From Candidatus Eiseniibacteriota bacterium (lineage in GTDB: Bacteria; Joyebacterota; Joyebacteria; Joyebacterales; Joyebacteraceae), in contig DAOWCM010000018.1 of the NCBI GenBank assembly GCA_030639555.1, forward strand, positions 1 to 15,379: a stretch of DNA of 15,379 nt, in the 5' to 3' direction. Made by a program: the position numbers and the translations under genes. Shown piece by piece: positions 1-7,272 of the stretch. The stretch's first letter is position 1. Every line of letters starts with the position of its first letter. The notes under the pieces were generated by a model. The model did no database searches, was not told where the DNA came from, and worked only from the letters and a program-made list of their open reading frames with translations.

Positions 1-188
1 CGCGACCGGGGAATTCCGGGCGGGCCAGGCGTTGCCGGGCCCGAAATGCCCTGTCGCGGGCAAAATCGCTTGGATTCGGGCATGGTTCTGGTACCATTGT
101 GCGCTGAACTTGGCCGGTCGGCACACGGACGCGCGGCCCGAGTAAGTGCTTAGCTGGCCGCTGCCAGAGGGCGTGCGCGGAGGGGTCT
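1..188 (+). other. Non-coding leader upstream of the sigma factor gene
   Basis: No convincing gene is visible here. The stretch holds the candidate promoter at 70-97, nested inverted repeats around 39-81, and the SD GGAGG at 179-183 in front of the TTG start at 189. An upstream gene may end to the left of the window, and the nested stem near 47-62 could be part of its terminator, but it has no T-tract. Confidence 0.5.
70..97 (+). promoter_or_regulatory. Candidate sigma-70-type promoter for the ECF sigma factor gene
   Basis: TTGGAT at 70-75 is a plausible -35. It lies 16 bases before TACCAT at 92-97, which is preceded by TG at 89-90 with one base between, an extended -10 arrangement. The -10 overlaps the 8-bp palindrome TGGTACCA (89-96). 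A folded segment lies just upstream: GCCCGAA (39-45) can pair with TTCGGGC (75-81), and TGCCC (47-51) with GGGCA (58-62). The match to consensus is only partial, so this is a proposal from spacing and position, not a firm call. Confidence 0.33.
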
Positions 189-800
189 TTGGCTGGGTCG
201 AACCGGACACACGAGTACACGCCGACGGACAAGGAACTCATCGCGAGAGTCCTGGCCGGTGACGAAGCGTCGTACGGGACGCTGGTCGCCAGGTACCAGG
301 ACTACGTGTACACTATCGCCGTGCGGATCGTGGGGAGCGACGAGGACGCGGAGGACGTAGCACAGGAGGCGTTCGTCCGGGCGTACCGCGCACTGCCCAG
401 ATTCAGGGGCGACTCGAAGTTCTCAAGCTGGCTGTACCGCATCGCAACCAACCGCGCGCTCACGCACCTGAAGAAGCGCCGGAGACGTGCCGTCACGGTC
501 GACATCGAGTCGGGGCCTCACGTGGAGGCCGACGTAATCGACGACGGCCGCGGCGAGGAGATGAGTCCGGAGCTGATGGTCCGGGACGAGGAGTTCCGGC
601 GCGCGGTGCGGGCCGCCGTCCTCGAGCTTCCGGAGCAGTACCGTGTCGTCGTTACGCTCTTCTATCTTGAGGAGCGAAGCTACAAGGAGGTCGTTGCCAT
701 TCTCGGGATTCCCATGGGAACTCTGAAGACGCACCTGCATCGCTCGAGGGCGCTCCTCAGGGACATACTCACGAAACAGAACCTGGAGGGCGGGAGGTAG
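189..800 (+). CDS. RNA polymerase ECF (sigma-70 family, group 4) sigma factor
   Basis: This 203-residue protein would direct RNA polymerase to an alternative promoter set. Domain sigma-2 spans about residues 16-98, with the core-binding segment DAEDVAQEAFVRAYRAL (53-69) and the -10-recognition helix around FSSWLYRIATNRALTHLKK (78-96). A linker of about 40 residues follows (100-137), then sigma-4 (about 138-193) with LPEQYRVVV and the helix-turn-helix EVVAILGIPMGTLKTHLHRSR. No region 1.1 or 3 is present, as expected for ECF factors. The TTG start is chosen because GGAGG (179-183) sits 5 bases upstream and the family length fits. There is no adjacent zinc-finger anti-sigma gene, which is unusual for RpoE/SigW-like factors. 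The next gene starts 2 bases after the stop, with its SD overlapping this stop, so the two are probably co-translated. Confidence 0.95.
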   Translation: MAGSNRTHEYTPTDKELIARVLAGDEASYGTLVARYQDYVYTIAVRIVGSDEDAEDVAQEAFVRAYRALPRFRGDSKFSSWLYRIATNRALTHLKKRRRRAVTVDIESGPHVEADVIDDGRGEEMSPELMVRDEEFRRAVRAAVLELPEQYRVVVTLFYLEERSYKEVVAILGIPMGTLKTHLHRSRALLRDILTKQNLEGGR

Positions 801-802
801 GT

Positions 803-1618
803 TTGGACAAGAGCTGTCTCGACGTCATACTCGACAGGCGCAGCATTCTGAAGTTCAAGGACGACGACGTCTCGTCTGATGTGCTGGACAAGGTGCTCCA
901 CGCGGCGCTCAGAGCGTCCGGGCCGGGCGGAACGCTCAAGGGTGGGTACAGGGGTTCTCAGCCGTTCTCTATTATAGTGGTTCGCGACCGCGCCAGGCGC
1001 GCGCAGCTCAACGAACTTCTGTGCGAGGGCAGAAGGCCCTGCATGGAGCAGGCGCCGGTCGCGCTCGTTTTCTGCGTGGACACGCATCGCATGAACAGGT
1101 GGTGTGCCCTTGGCGGGGGCGCTCCGCACTTCAAGGGCATAGGCGTGCTGTGGGTGGCATTGAGGGCCGTGTACACGGCGGCGCAGAACGCGGTCATCGC
1201 CGCCGAATCGCTGGGCCTGGGTTCCCAGTACATCCAGGAGATCGTCTGGCAGCCCTACACGACGCTCGGTTTCTTCCAGCTGCCGCCGCAGGTGCTGCCC
1301 GTGGCGATGCTCATGATGGGCTACCCCGAGGAGCGTCCGCCGCTCGCACCGGCGCTCCCGCTCGAGGCAGTCGTCCACAGGGAAGTGTACCGCGATCCGG
1401 CCGACGAGGAGCTCGTTGAGCACTTCGCCGAGAAGGAGAAGTACTTCCAGGATTGGTTCAGCAGCCTTCCTGAGGACTCGAAGCTCCGGCGGCACATCGA
1501 GTCCAAGGAGGTAACGACGCTCGCGCAGTGGGTGTCACTTCTCACCTACACCGAGAGCTTCTACAAGTGGAGGGACGACATGGTCCGCACGAACCTGCAC
1601 CTTTCGGAGCTGGAGTAG
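803..1618 (+). CDS. Nitroreductase-family flavoprotein with C-terminal extension
   Basis: A 271-residue protein of the FMN-dependent nitroreductase fold, which uses NAD(P)H to reduce nitro groups, quinones or related substrates; the real substrate is unknown. Visible features are the N-terminal FMN-contact segment DRRSILKF (11-18) and the helix DVLDKVLHAALRAS (26-39). QPFSIIVVRD (53-62) follows, then AAQNAVIAAESLGLGSQYI (126-144) and the C-terminal strand LPVAMLMMGYPEERPP (165-180). About 80 charged, mostly helical residues follow the usual domain end (190-271), longer than a typical 170-220 residue member; what they do is unknown. A Cys-rich middle (C74, C80, C91, C101) is also notable. The TTG start has GGAGG at 793-797, which abuts the sigma factor stop (798-800), so expression is tied to the sigma factor. 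The family call is firm; the function is not. Confidence 0.85.
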   Translation: MDKSCLDVILDRRSILKFKDDDVSSDVLDKVLHAALRASGPGGTLKGGYRGSQPFSIIVVRDRARRAQLNELLCEGRRPCMEQAPVALVFCVDTHRMNRWCALGGGAPHFKGIGVLWVALRAVYTAAQNAVIAAESLGLGSQYIQEIVWQPYTTLGFFQLPPQVLPVAMLMMGYPEERPPLAPALPLEAVVHREVYRDPADEELVEHFAEKEKYFQDWFSSLPEDSKLRRHIESKEVTTLAQWVSLLTYTESFYKWRDDMVRTNLHLSELE

Positions 1619-1685
1619 GCCGCGTGACCGTCGTGACCGAAGGGGCGCGCTGGACTCACGAGCGGCGCGGGCCTTAGGAGTTAGC
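1619..1685 (+). other. Short intergenic spacer with tandem CGTGACCG units
   Basis: The 67 bases between the nitroreductase and DUF401 genes contain CGTGACCG twice (1623-1630 and 1632-1639, 9-base period) and the SD AGGAG (1676-1680) for the following TTG start. There is no clear terminator, so read-through from the sigma factor operon into the permease gene is plausible. The repeat is short and may be chance. Confidence 0.3.
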
Positions 1686-2891
1686 TTGGAACGCGAGATC
1701 CTCTCACTGATCCTCTCCGTCGTTCTCATTGTTCTGCTGGTCCGCTTCCGCGTCGACCTGGGCATCTCCATGCTCGCGGGAGCCGCGACGCTCGCGCTGG
1801 TGGTTGGACGCGCCCCGCTCTGGACGCTCGCCGAGCTGGGGCGCGCCGCGATCGCGCCCGACACGTTGTTGCTCCTCGCGCGGATCATCACGATCATGGC
1901 CCTGAGTGCGCTGACCGGGAAGCTCGGCTATCTGGACCGCTTCGCATCAGGCCTCGGGGCACTGATCTCCGACAACCGCATCGTCATCGCGCTCATCCCT
2001 GCGTTCGGCGGGTTGCTTCCGATGCCCGGTGGCACCATGCTGACGGCTCCGATGGTCGAGAGCGCCGTCAAGACCGGGCACGCCACACCCGAGCAGAAGC
2101 TCTTCGTCAGCTACTGGTTCCGACACGTCTGGGAGTACATCTGGCCACTCTATCCGGCAGTGGTCGTGGGCGCCGCGCTGGTCAACCGGCCTGTCAGTGA
2201 CTTCTTCCTCTACAACTGGCCCATCACGCTGGCGGCCATTGCCTCCGGCGCTTTCTTCGTGCTGAGACGGGTGGACGCGGGCAGGAACCAGCGCGCGAAG
2301 AGCGTCAACGGCGGGTGGAAGGACATACTCGTCGGCGTGTGGCCGTTCGGCGTGGTCGTCGCCGGCGTCCTGATACTCGAGGTCGAGCTGATCCTGGTGA
2401 TACTCGCCGTAATCGCGGTGCTCGTCATCGTGGAGCGACCGCCGGGCATTGACATCTGGCGAGCGTTCCGGCGTGGCACGGAGTTTCAGATAGTGACGCT
2501 GATCATCGGCGTCGCGGCGTACCAGCATCTTCTCGGTGCGGTCTCCGTCGTGGACGCCGTCCCGCCGCTTCTGCTGAGGATGAACCTCCCGGAGGTCGTT
2601 GTCATAGCCGCTGTCCCGCTGATAATCGGACTCATCACCGGTGTGACCCTGGCCTTCATTGCTGTGAGCTTCCCTCTGCTGATCCCGCTCATGGGCGGCC
2701 CGGACATCAACATGGAGCTCGTCATGCTGGGCTTCGCCGCCGGGTTCGTGGGCTGCCTGCTCTCTCCGGTTCACCTCTGCCTTGTGATCACTCGGGAGTA
2801 CTTCGGCGCCAGTTGGGGCGGCATCTACCGCATGCTCCTGCCGGCCTGTGCCGCCATCATGGTCGTTGCGGCGCTGATCGTGCTCCTGTAG
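1686..2891 (+). CDS. DUF401-family integral membrane permease
   Basis: A 401-residue, very hydrophobic polytopic protein with about ten membrane segments. It matches the DUF401 family of the ion-transporter superfamily, related to anion/gluconate-type permeases; its substrate is unknown. Diagnostic segments are PAFGGLLPMPGGTMLTAPMV (105-124), where the re-entrant PMPGG turn is characteristic, and WFRHVWEYIWPLYP (144-157). The C-terminal half carries a second set of hydrophobic helices, including a loop GLITGVTLAFIAVSFPLLIP that is the symmetry mate of the first half. The length is typical of the family. The TTG start follows AGGAG (1676-1680) by 5 bases. It could belong to the sigma factor transcript or be transcribed separately; no promoter is clear. 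Confidence 0.85.
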   Translation: MEREILSLILSVVLIVLLVRFRVDLGISMLAGAATLALVVGRAPLWTLAELGRAAIAPDTLLLLARIITIMALSALTGKLGYLDRFASGLGALISDNRIVIALIPAFGGLLPMPGGTMLTAPMVESAVKTGHATPEQKLFVSYWFRHVWEYIWPLYPAVVVGAALVNRPVSDFFLYNWPITLAAIASGAFFVLRRVDAGRNQRAKSVNGGWKDILVGVWPFGVVVAGVLILEVELILVILAVIAVLVIVERPPGIDIWRAFRRGTEFQIVTLIIGVAAYQHLLGAVSVVDAVPPLLLRMNLPEVVVIAAVPLIIGLITGVTLAFIAVSFPLLIPLMGGPDINMELVMLGFAAGFVGCLLSPVHLCLVITREYFGASWGGIYRMLLPACAAIMVVAALIVLL

Positions 2892-3022
2892 GATAGGCGC
2901 TTCACCCAACAGACAGGCGCGTGATCGATGAAAGCGCATGTCCGCGAGCGGGCGCGTGTCATCGGGTGGGCGCTCCCCACCCGGGACGCGCGCTTCGTCC
3001 ACGGACGCGCGCGGAGGATACA
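2892..3022 (+). promoter_or_regulatory. Structured leader upstream of the EamA transporter gene
   Basis: These 131 non-coding bases hold a perfect 8-bp GC-rich hairpin, CGGGTGGG (2963-2970) with CCCACCCG (2976-2983) and a 5-base loop. A 10-base direct repeat GGACGCGCGC follows at 2984-2993 and 3003-3012 (19 bases apart). CGTCC (2996-3000) can pair with either flanking GGACG (2984-2988 or 3003-3007), giving mutually exclusive folds that end next to the SD GGAGG (3013-3017). No T-tract follows the stems, so this is not a simple terminator. I do not recognise a known riboswitch. It could be post-transcriptional control of the transporter, a weak terminator for DUF401, or operator repeats. Confidence 0.4.
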
Positions 3023-3973
3023 GTGAAAGGGTCAAAGGGCGCCGTCCTGGCCACTGTCGCGGCCGGGCTGCTGTGGGGGTCGTCGTTCGCGGTCGTCAAG
3101 ATCGGGCTGCGTTCGATAGATCCTTTCTGGTTCGTCTTTCTGAGGTTCGCCGCCGCCTCGGTTCTGGTGATCCTGATCAGCGCGCTGACGGGAAGGACGC
3201 GCCGGTTCCTCGCCCTCCTCAGGAATCCGTTGGTCGTGTGGCTGGGTGTCAGCAACGCGGCCGGCTTCGTGTTCCAGTTCAAGGGACAGACGATGACGAC
3301 TGCCGCGAACGCCGCGCTCCTCATCAACGCGAGCACCATCTTCGTGGCGGTGGCGTCGAGGGTGGTCTTCCGCGAGCGATTCGGTCCGCTGAAGGTACTT
3401 GCCGTGCTGGTGGGAATGGCCGGTGTCTTCCTGGTGACGACCGGGGGCCGTCCGTCCGCGGCGATGGGCACCGCTCTTCACGGCGACCTTCTGGTTCTGA
3501 CGGCTGCCCTTCTTTGGACGTTCTTCATCCTGCTCAACAAGCAGATTGTCGGCGGCCACGACGTGGATGTGCACGCCCTGACGGCGGCCATGGTCACGGT
3601 GACCACGGTGGTAGCACTTCCCGTTGCGCTTGTCTTCGGGAGAGGCGGCTTCCCGGGAATGTCGGTCGAGTTGTGGACCGTGCCGTACACGGCGATCTTC
3701 TGTTCGATCGCGCCCTTCTACCTGTGGACGTGGGGCCTGAAGCGCATCACGGCGACGACCTCGAGCATCGTGCTGCTGACGGAGGTCGTGTTCGCGCTCA
3801 CTCTGGCCGCGGTGCTGCTCGGGGAGCGGCTCTCCCCGGTCGCGCTCGTGGGCAGCGTCCTGATCCTTGCCGCCGTCGCGCTCGCGTCCAGGGACAAGGG
3901 CGAAGAGGCGCCGGTCGGCCCGGATGTCGTTCCGGAGCAGACGGGCGTCCAGCCCGGGGAGGAACAATCATGA
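3023..3973 (+). CDS. EamA-family (drug/metabolite transporter superfamily) transporter
   Basis: A 316-residue inner-membrane transporter with ten predicted helices in two tandem EamA repeats, about residues 6-138 and 152-287. The repeats show as GAVLATVAAGLLWGSSFAVV at the first and GDLLVLTAALLWTFFILLNK at the second. Each ends in a similar block: RERFGPLKVLAVLVGMAGVF and GERLSPVALVGSVLILAAVA. Substrates of this superfamily are small metabolites or amino acids and cannot be inferred here. The frame stays open further upstream (to 2921), but I choose the GTG at 3023 because GGAGG (3013-3017) lies 5 bases before it and it puts the first helix at the N terminus; the upstream residues look non-coding. 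A Pro/Glu-rich tail (about 290-316) ends the protein. Its stop overlaps the next start (ATGA, 3970-3973), indicating translational coupling to the TPR protein. Confidence 0.88.
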   Translation: MKGSKGAVLATVAAGLLWGSSFAVVKIGLRSIDPFWFVFLRFAAASVLVILISALTGRTRRFLALLRNPLVVWLGVSNAAGFVFQFKGQTMTTAANAALLINASTIFVAVASRVVFRERFGPLKVLAVLVGMAGVFLVTTGGRPSAAMGTALHGDLLVLTAALLWTFFILLNKQIVGGHDVDVHALTAAMVTVTTVVALPVALVFGRGGFPGMSVELWTVPYTAIFCSIAPFYLWTWGLKRITATTSSIVLLTEVVFALTLAAVLLGERLSPVALVGSVLILAAVALASRDKGEEAPVGPDVVPEQTGVQPGEEQS

Positions 3974-5046
3974 GAAGGCAGGTAAGAAGAGCACAGACCG
4001 CCGCCCCCTACCGGAGGGGGGCGCGAACGCGCCACACCCTCGCGATCCTGACCGTGCTCCTGGCAGCGTCGGTCGCGTTCGTCGGGCAGGCATCGGCGGC
4101 TGACGAGCAGGTCGGCGAGTCGGCCTCCGTGGACTCGCTTCTGGCCCGCGCCGACCGGGCGCTCGGAGATGGAGACGCCGCCTCGGCCGAGGTGTTGTTC
4201 TCGGAGGCTCTGTCGATGGAGTCCGGGGAGCACCGGGCCTTGTGCGGCCTCGCCATCGTGGGGCTCATTGAGGACGACCCCGACAAGGCCATCAAGTACG
4301 CCCGCAAGGCCATCAAGAAGGACAAGAAGAACTCGCGCTACCACTTCATGCTTGCCAACGGGTACGGGATGAAGGCGCAGAGGGGCGGCTTCAGGGCGAT
4401 GTTCTACGGGGGGAAGTTCAAGAAGGAGTGCGAGCTGGCCGTGGAGTACGATCCCGAGAACGTCCAGGCGCATCTCGCCCTTATGTCCTTCTACGCACAC
4501 GCTCCCTCGATCATGGGCGGCGGAATGGAGAAGGCCAGGGAGCGGGCGGAGACCATCGCTTCGCTAGATGCGTACTATGGCCACGTCGCTCACGCTATGA
4601 TCGCCAAGCGGGAAGAAGACTTCGTGGCCGCGGAGTCGTCGTACCTGGCGGCTGCGGCGGTGGACTCACAGAACGCGGATGGGTGGTCCCTTCTCGGTAC
4701 GTTCTACATCGATGTCGAGAGGCCCGCCGACGCCGTTCCGGTCTTCGAGCGCGTCCGCGAGCTTGTGCCTGACGATCTGGTCGCGGTCTACCAGCTCGCT
4801 CGAGCGCGCGCGGAGGCGGGGGACGACCTCGCCGCCGCCGAAGAGGGCTTCAAGGCGTACATTGCGGCCGAGGACCGTCCCGAGGAGCCGGAGGTGGCGT
4901 CAGCCCACTGGCGGCTCGCGCTGGTGTACGAAGGTCAGGGGAGGTACGCCGAGGCGATGGCCGAGCTCGACGAGGCGATCAGGCTGAATCCCGAACACGT
5001 AATGGCGGTCGAGTCGAAGGAGAGGCTCGGGGCCAAACACCCGTAG
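3970..5046 (+). CDS. Exported tetratricopeptide-repeat (TPR) protein
   Basis: A 358-residue protein with a long basic N terminus, a hydrophobic stretch (about 23-40) and a signal-peptidase-I-like site after QASA (about residue 43), so probably periplasmic. The mature part is a solenoid of TPR units. DAASAEVLFSEALSMESGEH lies at about 69-88, PDKAIKYARKAIKKDKKNSR at about 104-123, and a C-terminal unit GRYAEAMAELDEAIRLNPEH at about 324-343. A distinctive segment APSIMGGGMEKARERAE (178-194) sits between repeats and resembles a conserved motif seen in other uncharacterised secreted TPR proteins. No enzymatic domain is visible; it is probably a scaffold. The ATG at 3970 has GGAGG (3958-3962) inside the transporter gene and overlaps its stop. 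An ORF in this frame runs much further upstream, but that part is a shadow of the transporter. Confidence 0.85.
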   Translation: MRRQVRRAQTAAPYRRGARTRHTLAILTVLLAASVAFVGQASAADEQVGESASVDSLLARADRALGDGDAASAEVLFSEALSMESGEHRALCGLAIVGLIEDDPDKAIKYARKAIKKDKKNSRYHFMLANGYGMKAQRGGFRAMFYGGKFKKECELAVEYDPENVQAHLALMSFYAHAPSIMGGGMEKARERAETIASLDAYYGHVAHAMIAKREEDFVAAESSYLAAAAVDSQNADGWSLLGTFYIDVERPADAVPVFERVRELVPDDLVAVYQLARARAEAGDDLAAAEEGFKAYIAAEDRPEEPEVASAHWRLALVYEGQGRYAEAMAELDEAIRLNPEHVMAVESKERLGAKHP

Positions 5047-5065
5047 GCATGCCAGGAGAGTCCCA

Positions 5066-7063
5066 ATGAGCGAGAAGAAACGGCTCGGAAAGGAAGCATA
5101 CGGTGGTGTCCCGGGCGAAGGCTACAGCCCGTACGTCGAGCACCACGAGACGATGCGTGAGTTCACGCTTCGCGCCGTTATCGTGGGCATTCTGGTCGGC
5201 ATCGTCTTCGGAGCGGCGAACGCCTACATCGGGCTCAAGGTGGGCATCACCGTCGGGGCGTCCATCCCCGCCGCCGTCATAGCGATCGCGATCTCCAAGT
5301 TCTGGCGCGCGACCGTGCTCGAGAACAACATGGTCCAGACGGTGGGTTCGGCCGGCGAGTCGCTCGCCGCGGGTGTCATTTTCACGGTCCCCGCGCTTAT
5401 CGTGCTCGGGTTCATGCCGCAGCTCTCGAAGATCTTTATTCTATCAGTGGTCGGAGGACTGCTCGGTGTCTTCTTCATGATCCCCCTGAGGAAGCACCTG
5501 ATCGTCCGCGAGCACGGTCGGCTTCCATACCCCGAGGGCACGGCGTGCGCCGAGGTGCTCGTCGCCGGCGACCGTGGCGGGACGATGGTCAAGCGCGTCA
5601 TGGCCGGCGTGGGTATCGGGGCTCTGTACAAGTTCATCATGGAGGGTATGGAGCTCTGGAGCTACAAGCCGGAGTGGGATATCCGCGGCATCCAGGGCGC
5701 GCGCATCGGTGGTGAGATTACGCCTGCTCTCCTGGGCGTCGGCTATGTCATCGGCCCCAGGATCGCGGGCATCATGCTCGCGGGTGGCGCCATCGCGTGG
5801 CTCGTTCTCATTCCCATCATAAAGATGATGGGAAGCGGGCTCTCCGAGCCTCTCTATCCGGCGACGATTCTCATCAGGGACATGGGACCGGCCGCGATAT
5901 GGAACAACTACATTAGATACATCGGGGCCGGAGCGGTCGCGTTCGGCGGGCTGGTGACGCTCATCAGGGCCATCCCGACCATGGTGCGGTCGTTTGGTTC
6001 GGGCATGAAGGAGGTCGCGCGCGGGGCCAGCAGCAGCGGAGCCGTCAAGCGCACGGCATTGGATCTGCCCGTCAAGTACGTGATGGCGGGCGCCCTGGGG
6101 CTGGGCGTACTCGCGTGGCTCCTGCCGCAGATCCCGGTCAACGTGGTCGGCGCGATACTCATAGTGATCTTCAGCTTCTTCTTCGTCACGGTCAGCTCGA
6201 GCATCGTGGGGCTTGTGGGTAGCACGTCGAACCCTGCCTCGGGGATGACCATAGGCACGCTCCTGGCAACGAGCCTGATCTTCCTTGGTTTCGGGTGGAC
6301 CGGCACGGCGGGCATGGTCGCGGCCATCTCGGTCGGGGCGGTCGTGTGCATAGCCATCTGCATCGCCAGCGACACGTCGCAGGATCTCAAGACCGGGTTC
6401 CTCGTCGGGGCGACGCCGCGCCGACAGCAGTACGGTGAGATCATCGGGGTCCTGTCGTCGGCGCTCGTGATCGGCTGGGTCGTCTTCTTCCTCCACAGGG
6501 TCTACGGGATCGGCTCGGAACAGCTGCCCGCTCCCCAGGCCGTCCTGATGTCCATGGTCGTGAAGGGCGTTCTGACAATGTCGCTGCCGTGGACGCTGGT
6601 CTTCATTGGTGTCTTCATCGCCGCGTGCGTCGAGCTTCTGGGCATACCGTCGCTACCGTTCTCGGTCGGGCTCTACCTCCCGATCAGGCTCTCGACGCCA
6701 ATCATGGTCGGCGGGATCGTCAGACAGCTCACCGAGCGCATCAAGGATATGGATCTCAGACACCACCTGCGGGAGAGGGGCGTGCTGTACGGGTCTGGTC
6801 TCATCGCGGGCGGCGGCGTGATGGGCATCATCGTGGCGGCGCTCTACAACTCGTCGATGCAGAGTGAGAAGCTCATCGCGGCGGGTGAGCCGGTCGGAGC
6901 GGCGACGAGGGTCACCGCGGCCTTCTACAAGTTCGTCAACATAGGGCACGACTGGGCCGGCAACTGGGCGGGGGTCGTTGCGCTCGTAGCATTTGGAGCG
7001 CTGACGATGACGCTCGCGTGGAGCATCTGGCCTCCGTCGAGGAGAGGCAGGCGCGGGGCGTAG
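5066..7063 (+). CDS. OPT-family oligopeptide (or metal-chelate) transporter
   Basis: A 665-residue polytopic membrane protein of the OPT superfamily, proton-coupled importers of small peptides or, in YSL-like members, metal complexes. The N-terminal signature includes MREFTLRAVIVGILVGIVFG (30-49) followed by AANAYIGLKVGITVGASIPA (50-69), typical of the bacterial branch of about 600-700 residues. NNMVQTVGSAGESLAAG and LRKHLIVREHGRLPYPEGTA follow, both recognisable OPT segments. Roughly fifteen or sixteen hydrophobic helices run to the C terminus, and the last residues are basic (RRGRRGA). The ATG start follows AGGAG (5054-5058) by 7 bases, 19 bases after the TPR gene stop, so it is probably in the same operon. 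The substrate cannot be read from sequence; peptide uptake is the default inference. The gene appears intact. Confidence 0.92.
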   Translation: MSEKKRLGKEAYGGVPGEGYSPYVEHHETMREFTLRAVIVGILVGIVFGAANAYIGLKVGITVGASIPAAVIAIAISKFWRATVLENNMVQTVGSAGESLAAGVIFTVPALIVLGFMPQLSKIFILSVVGGLLGVFFMIPLRKHLIVREHGRLPYPEGTACAEVLVAGDRGGTMVKRVMAGVGIGALYKFIMEGMELWSYKPEWDIRGIQGARIGGEITPALLGVGYVIGPRIAGIMLAGGAIAWLVLIPIIKMMGSGLSEPLYPATILIRDMGPAAIWNNYIRYIGAGAVAFGGLVTLIRAIPTMVRSFGSGMKEVARGASSSGAVKRTALDLPVKYVMAGALGLGVLAWLLPQIPVNVVGAILIVIFSFFFVTVSSSIVGLVGSTSNPASGMTIGTLLATSLIFLGFGWTGTAGMVAAISVGAVVCIAICIASDTSQDLKTGFLVGATPRRQQYGEIIGVLSSALVIGWVVFFLHRVYGIGSEQLPAPQAVLMSMVVKGVLTMSLPWTLVFIGVFIAACVELLGIPSLPFSVGLYLPIRLSTPIMVGGIVRQLTERIKDMDLRHHLRERGVLYGSGLIAGGGVMGIIVAALYNSSMQSEKLIAAGEPVGAATRVTAAFYKFVNIGHDWAGNWAGVVALVAFGALTMTLAWSIWPPSRRGRRGA

Positions 7064-7077
7064 GCGCAGCGCAGGGT

Positions 7078-7087
7078 CGCTGCAGCG
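7078..7087. repeat. Perfect 10-bp palindrome CGCTGCAGCG
   Basis: Perfect dyad centred on CTGCAG in the intergenic region. It shares the CTGC/GCAG half-site style reported for PhaR-type operators, but it lies about 105 bases before the predicted -35 and may simply belong to the weak stem downstream of the OPT gene. Confidence 0.4.
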
Positions 7088-7162
7088 CTGGTTCGTGGGT
7101 GCGCGGGGGCTGCCACGCGTGAATGTCTCCTGTCAGGTGGGCGTCTATTATGAGCGACTGCA

Positions 7163-7172
7163 CACTATAGTG
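7163..7172. repeat. Perfect 10-bp palindrome CACTATAGTG
   Basis: Perfect dyad ending 10 bases before the predicted -35 (7183). It overlaps CTGCAC (7158-7163), the complement of the GTGCAG found in the operator-like palindrome at 7215-7227. Its position suits a regulator-binding site; the binding protein is unknown. Confidence 0.4.
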
Positions 7173-7182
7173 ACGAATCCGC

Positions 7183-7211
7183 TTGACTGGGACGGCGGGC
7201 GTTCCTAGAGT
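7183..7211 (+). promoter_or_regulatory. Sigma-70-type promoter driving the PHA-regulator-like gene
   Basis: TTGACT (7183-7188, five of six to consensus) and TAGAGT (7206-7211, four of six) are separated by exactly 17 bases, the optimal spacing. The expected transcription start near 7218 falls inside the palindrome GGTGCA-G-TGCACC. It is the best promoter match I noticed in the window. It would drive the gene at 7273 and possibly the following fusion and glycosyltransferase genes, since no terminator separates them. Confidence 0.65.
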
Positions 7212-7214
7212 GAT

Positions 7215-7227
7215 GGTGCAGTGCACC
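7215..7227. promoter_or_regulatory. Operator-like palindrome at the predicted transcription start
   Basis: GGTGCA (7215-7220) and TGCACC (7222-7227) form a perfect 6-bp dyad around a single central G, 4 bases downstream of the -10 hexamer. PhaR proteins are known to bind TGC-rich dyads and often repress their own gene. The gene downstream carries that DNA-binding domain, so autoregulation is a reasonable inference. A bound protein here would block initiation. Confidence 0.5.
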
Positions 7228-7272
7228 AGCAGACGGGCGCGGTCCTACGCGGGAACCTGAGGGAAAGTCATC

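Larger units (their letters stand above)
7064..7272 (+). other. 209-base intergenic regulatory region between OPT and PHA-regulator-like genes
   Basis: No gene is visible here. The region holds three short palindromes and one good promoter (separate entries). A weak stem, GCAGCG with CGCTGC around 7068-7083, lies just after the OPT stop but lacks a T-tract, so termination of the upstream operon is not demonstrated. Local base composition becomes more A/T-rich from about 7141, as expected for a promoter. Confidence 0.5.

Noticed and set aside
1947..3035. Long - strand ORF (362 codons) opposite the DUF401 gene
   Set aside because: Its product is a His/Asp/Arg-rich low-complexity shadow typical of GC-rich coding DNA. 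The + strand gene has clear family motifs and an SD.
3032..3967. Long - strand ORF (311 codons) opposite the EamA gene
   Set aside because: Arg/His/Asp-rich composition, no domain and no ribosome site; antisense shadow.
2938..3969. N-terminal 344-codon extension of the TPR protein
   Set aside because: This part overlaps the EamA gene out of frame and is Arg/Gly-rich. A signal peptide and SD-supported ATG at 3970 define the real start.
5444..6496. Long - strand ORF (350 codons) opposite the OPT gene
   Set aside because: Composition is shadow-like (Asp/Arg/His), while the + strand encodes a recognisable transporter throughout.
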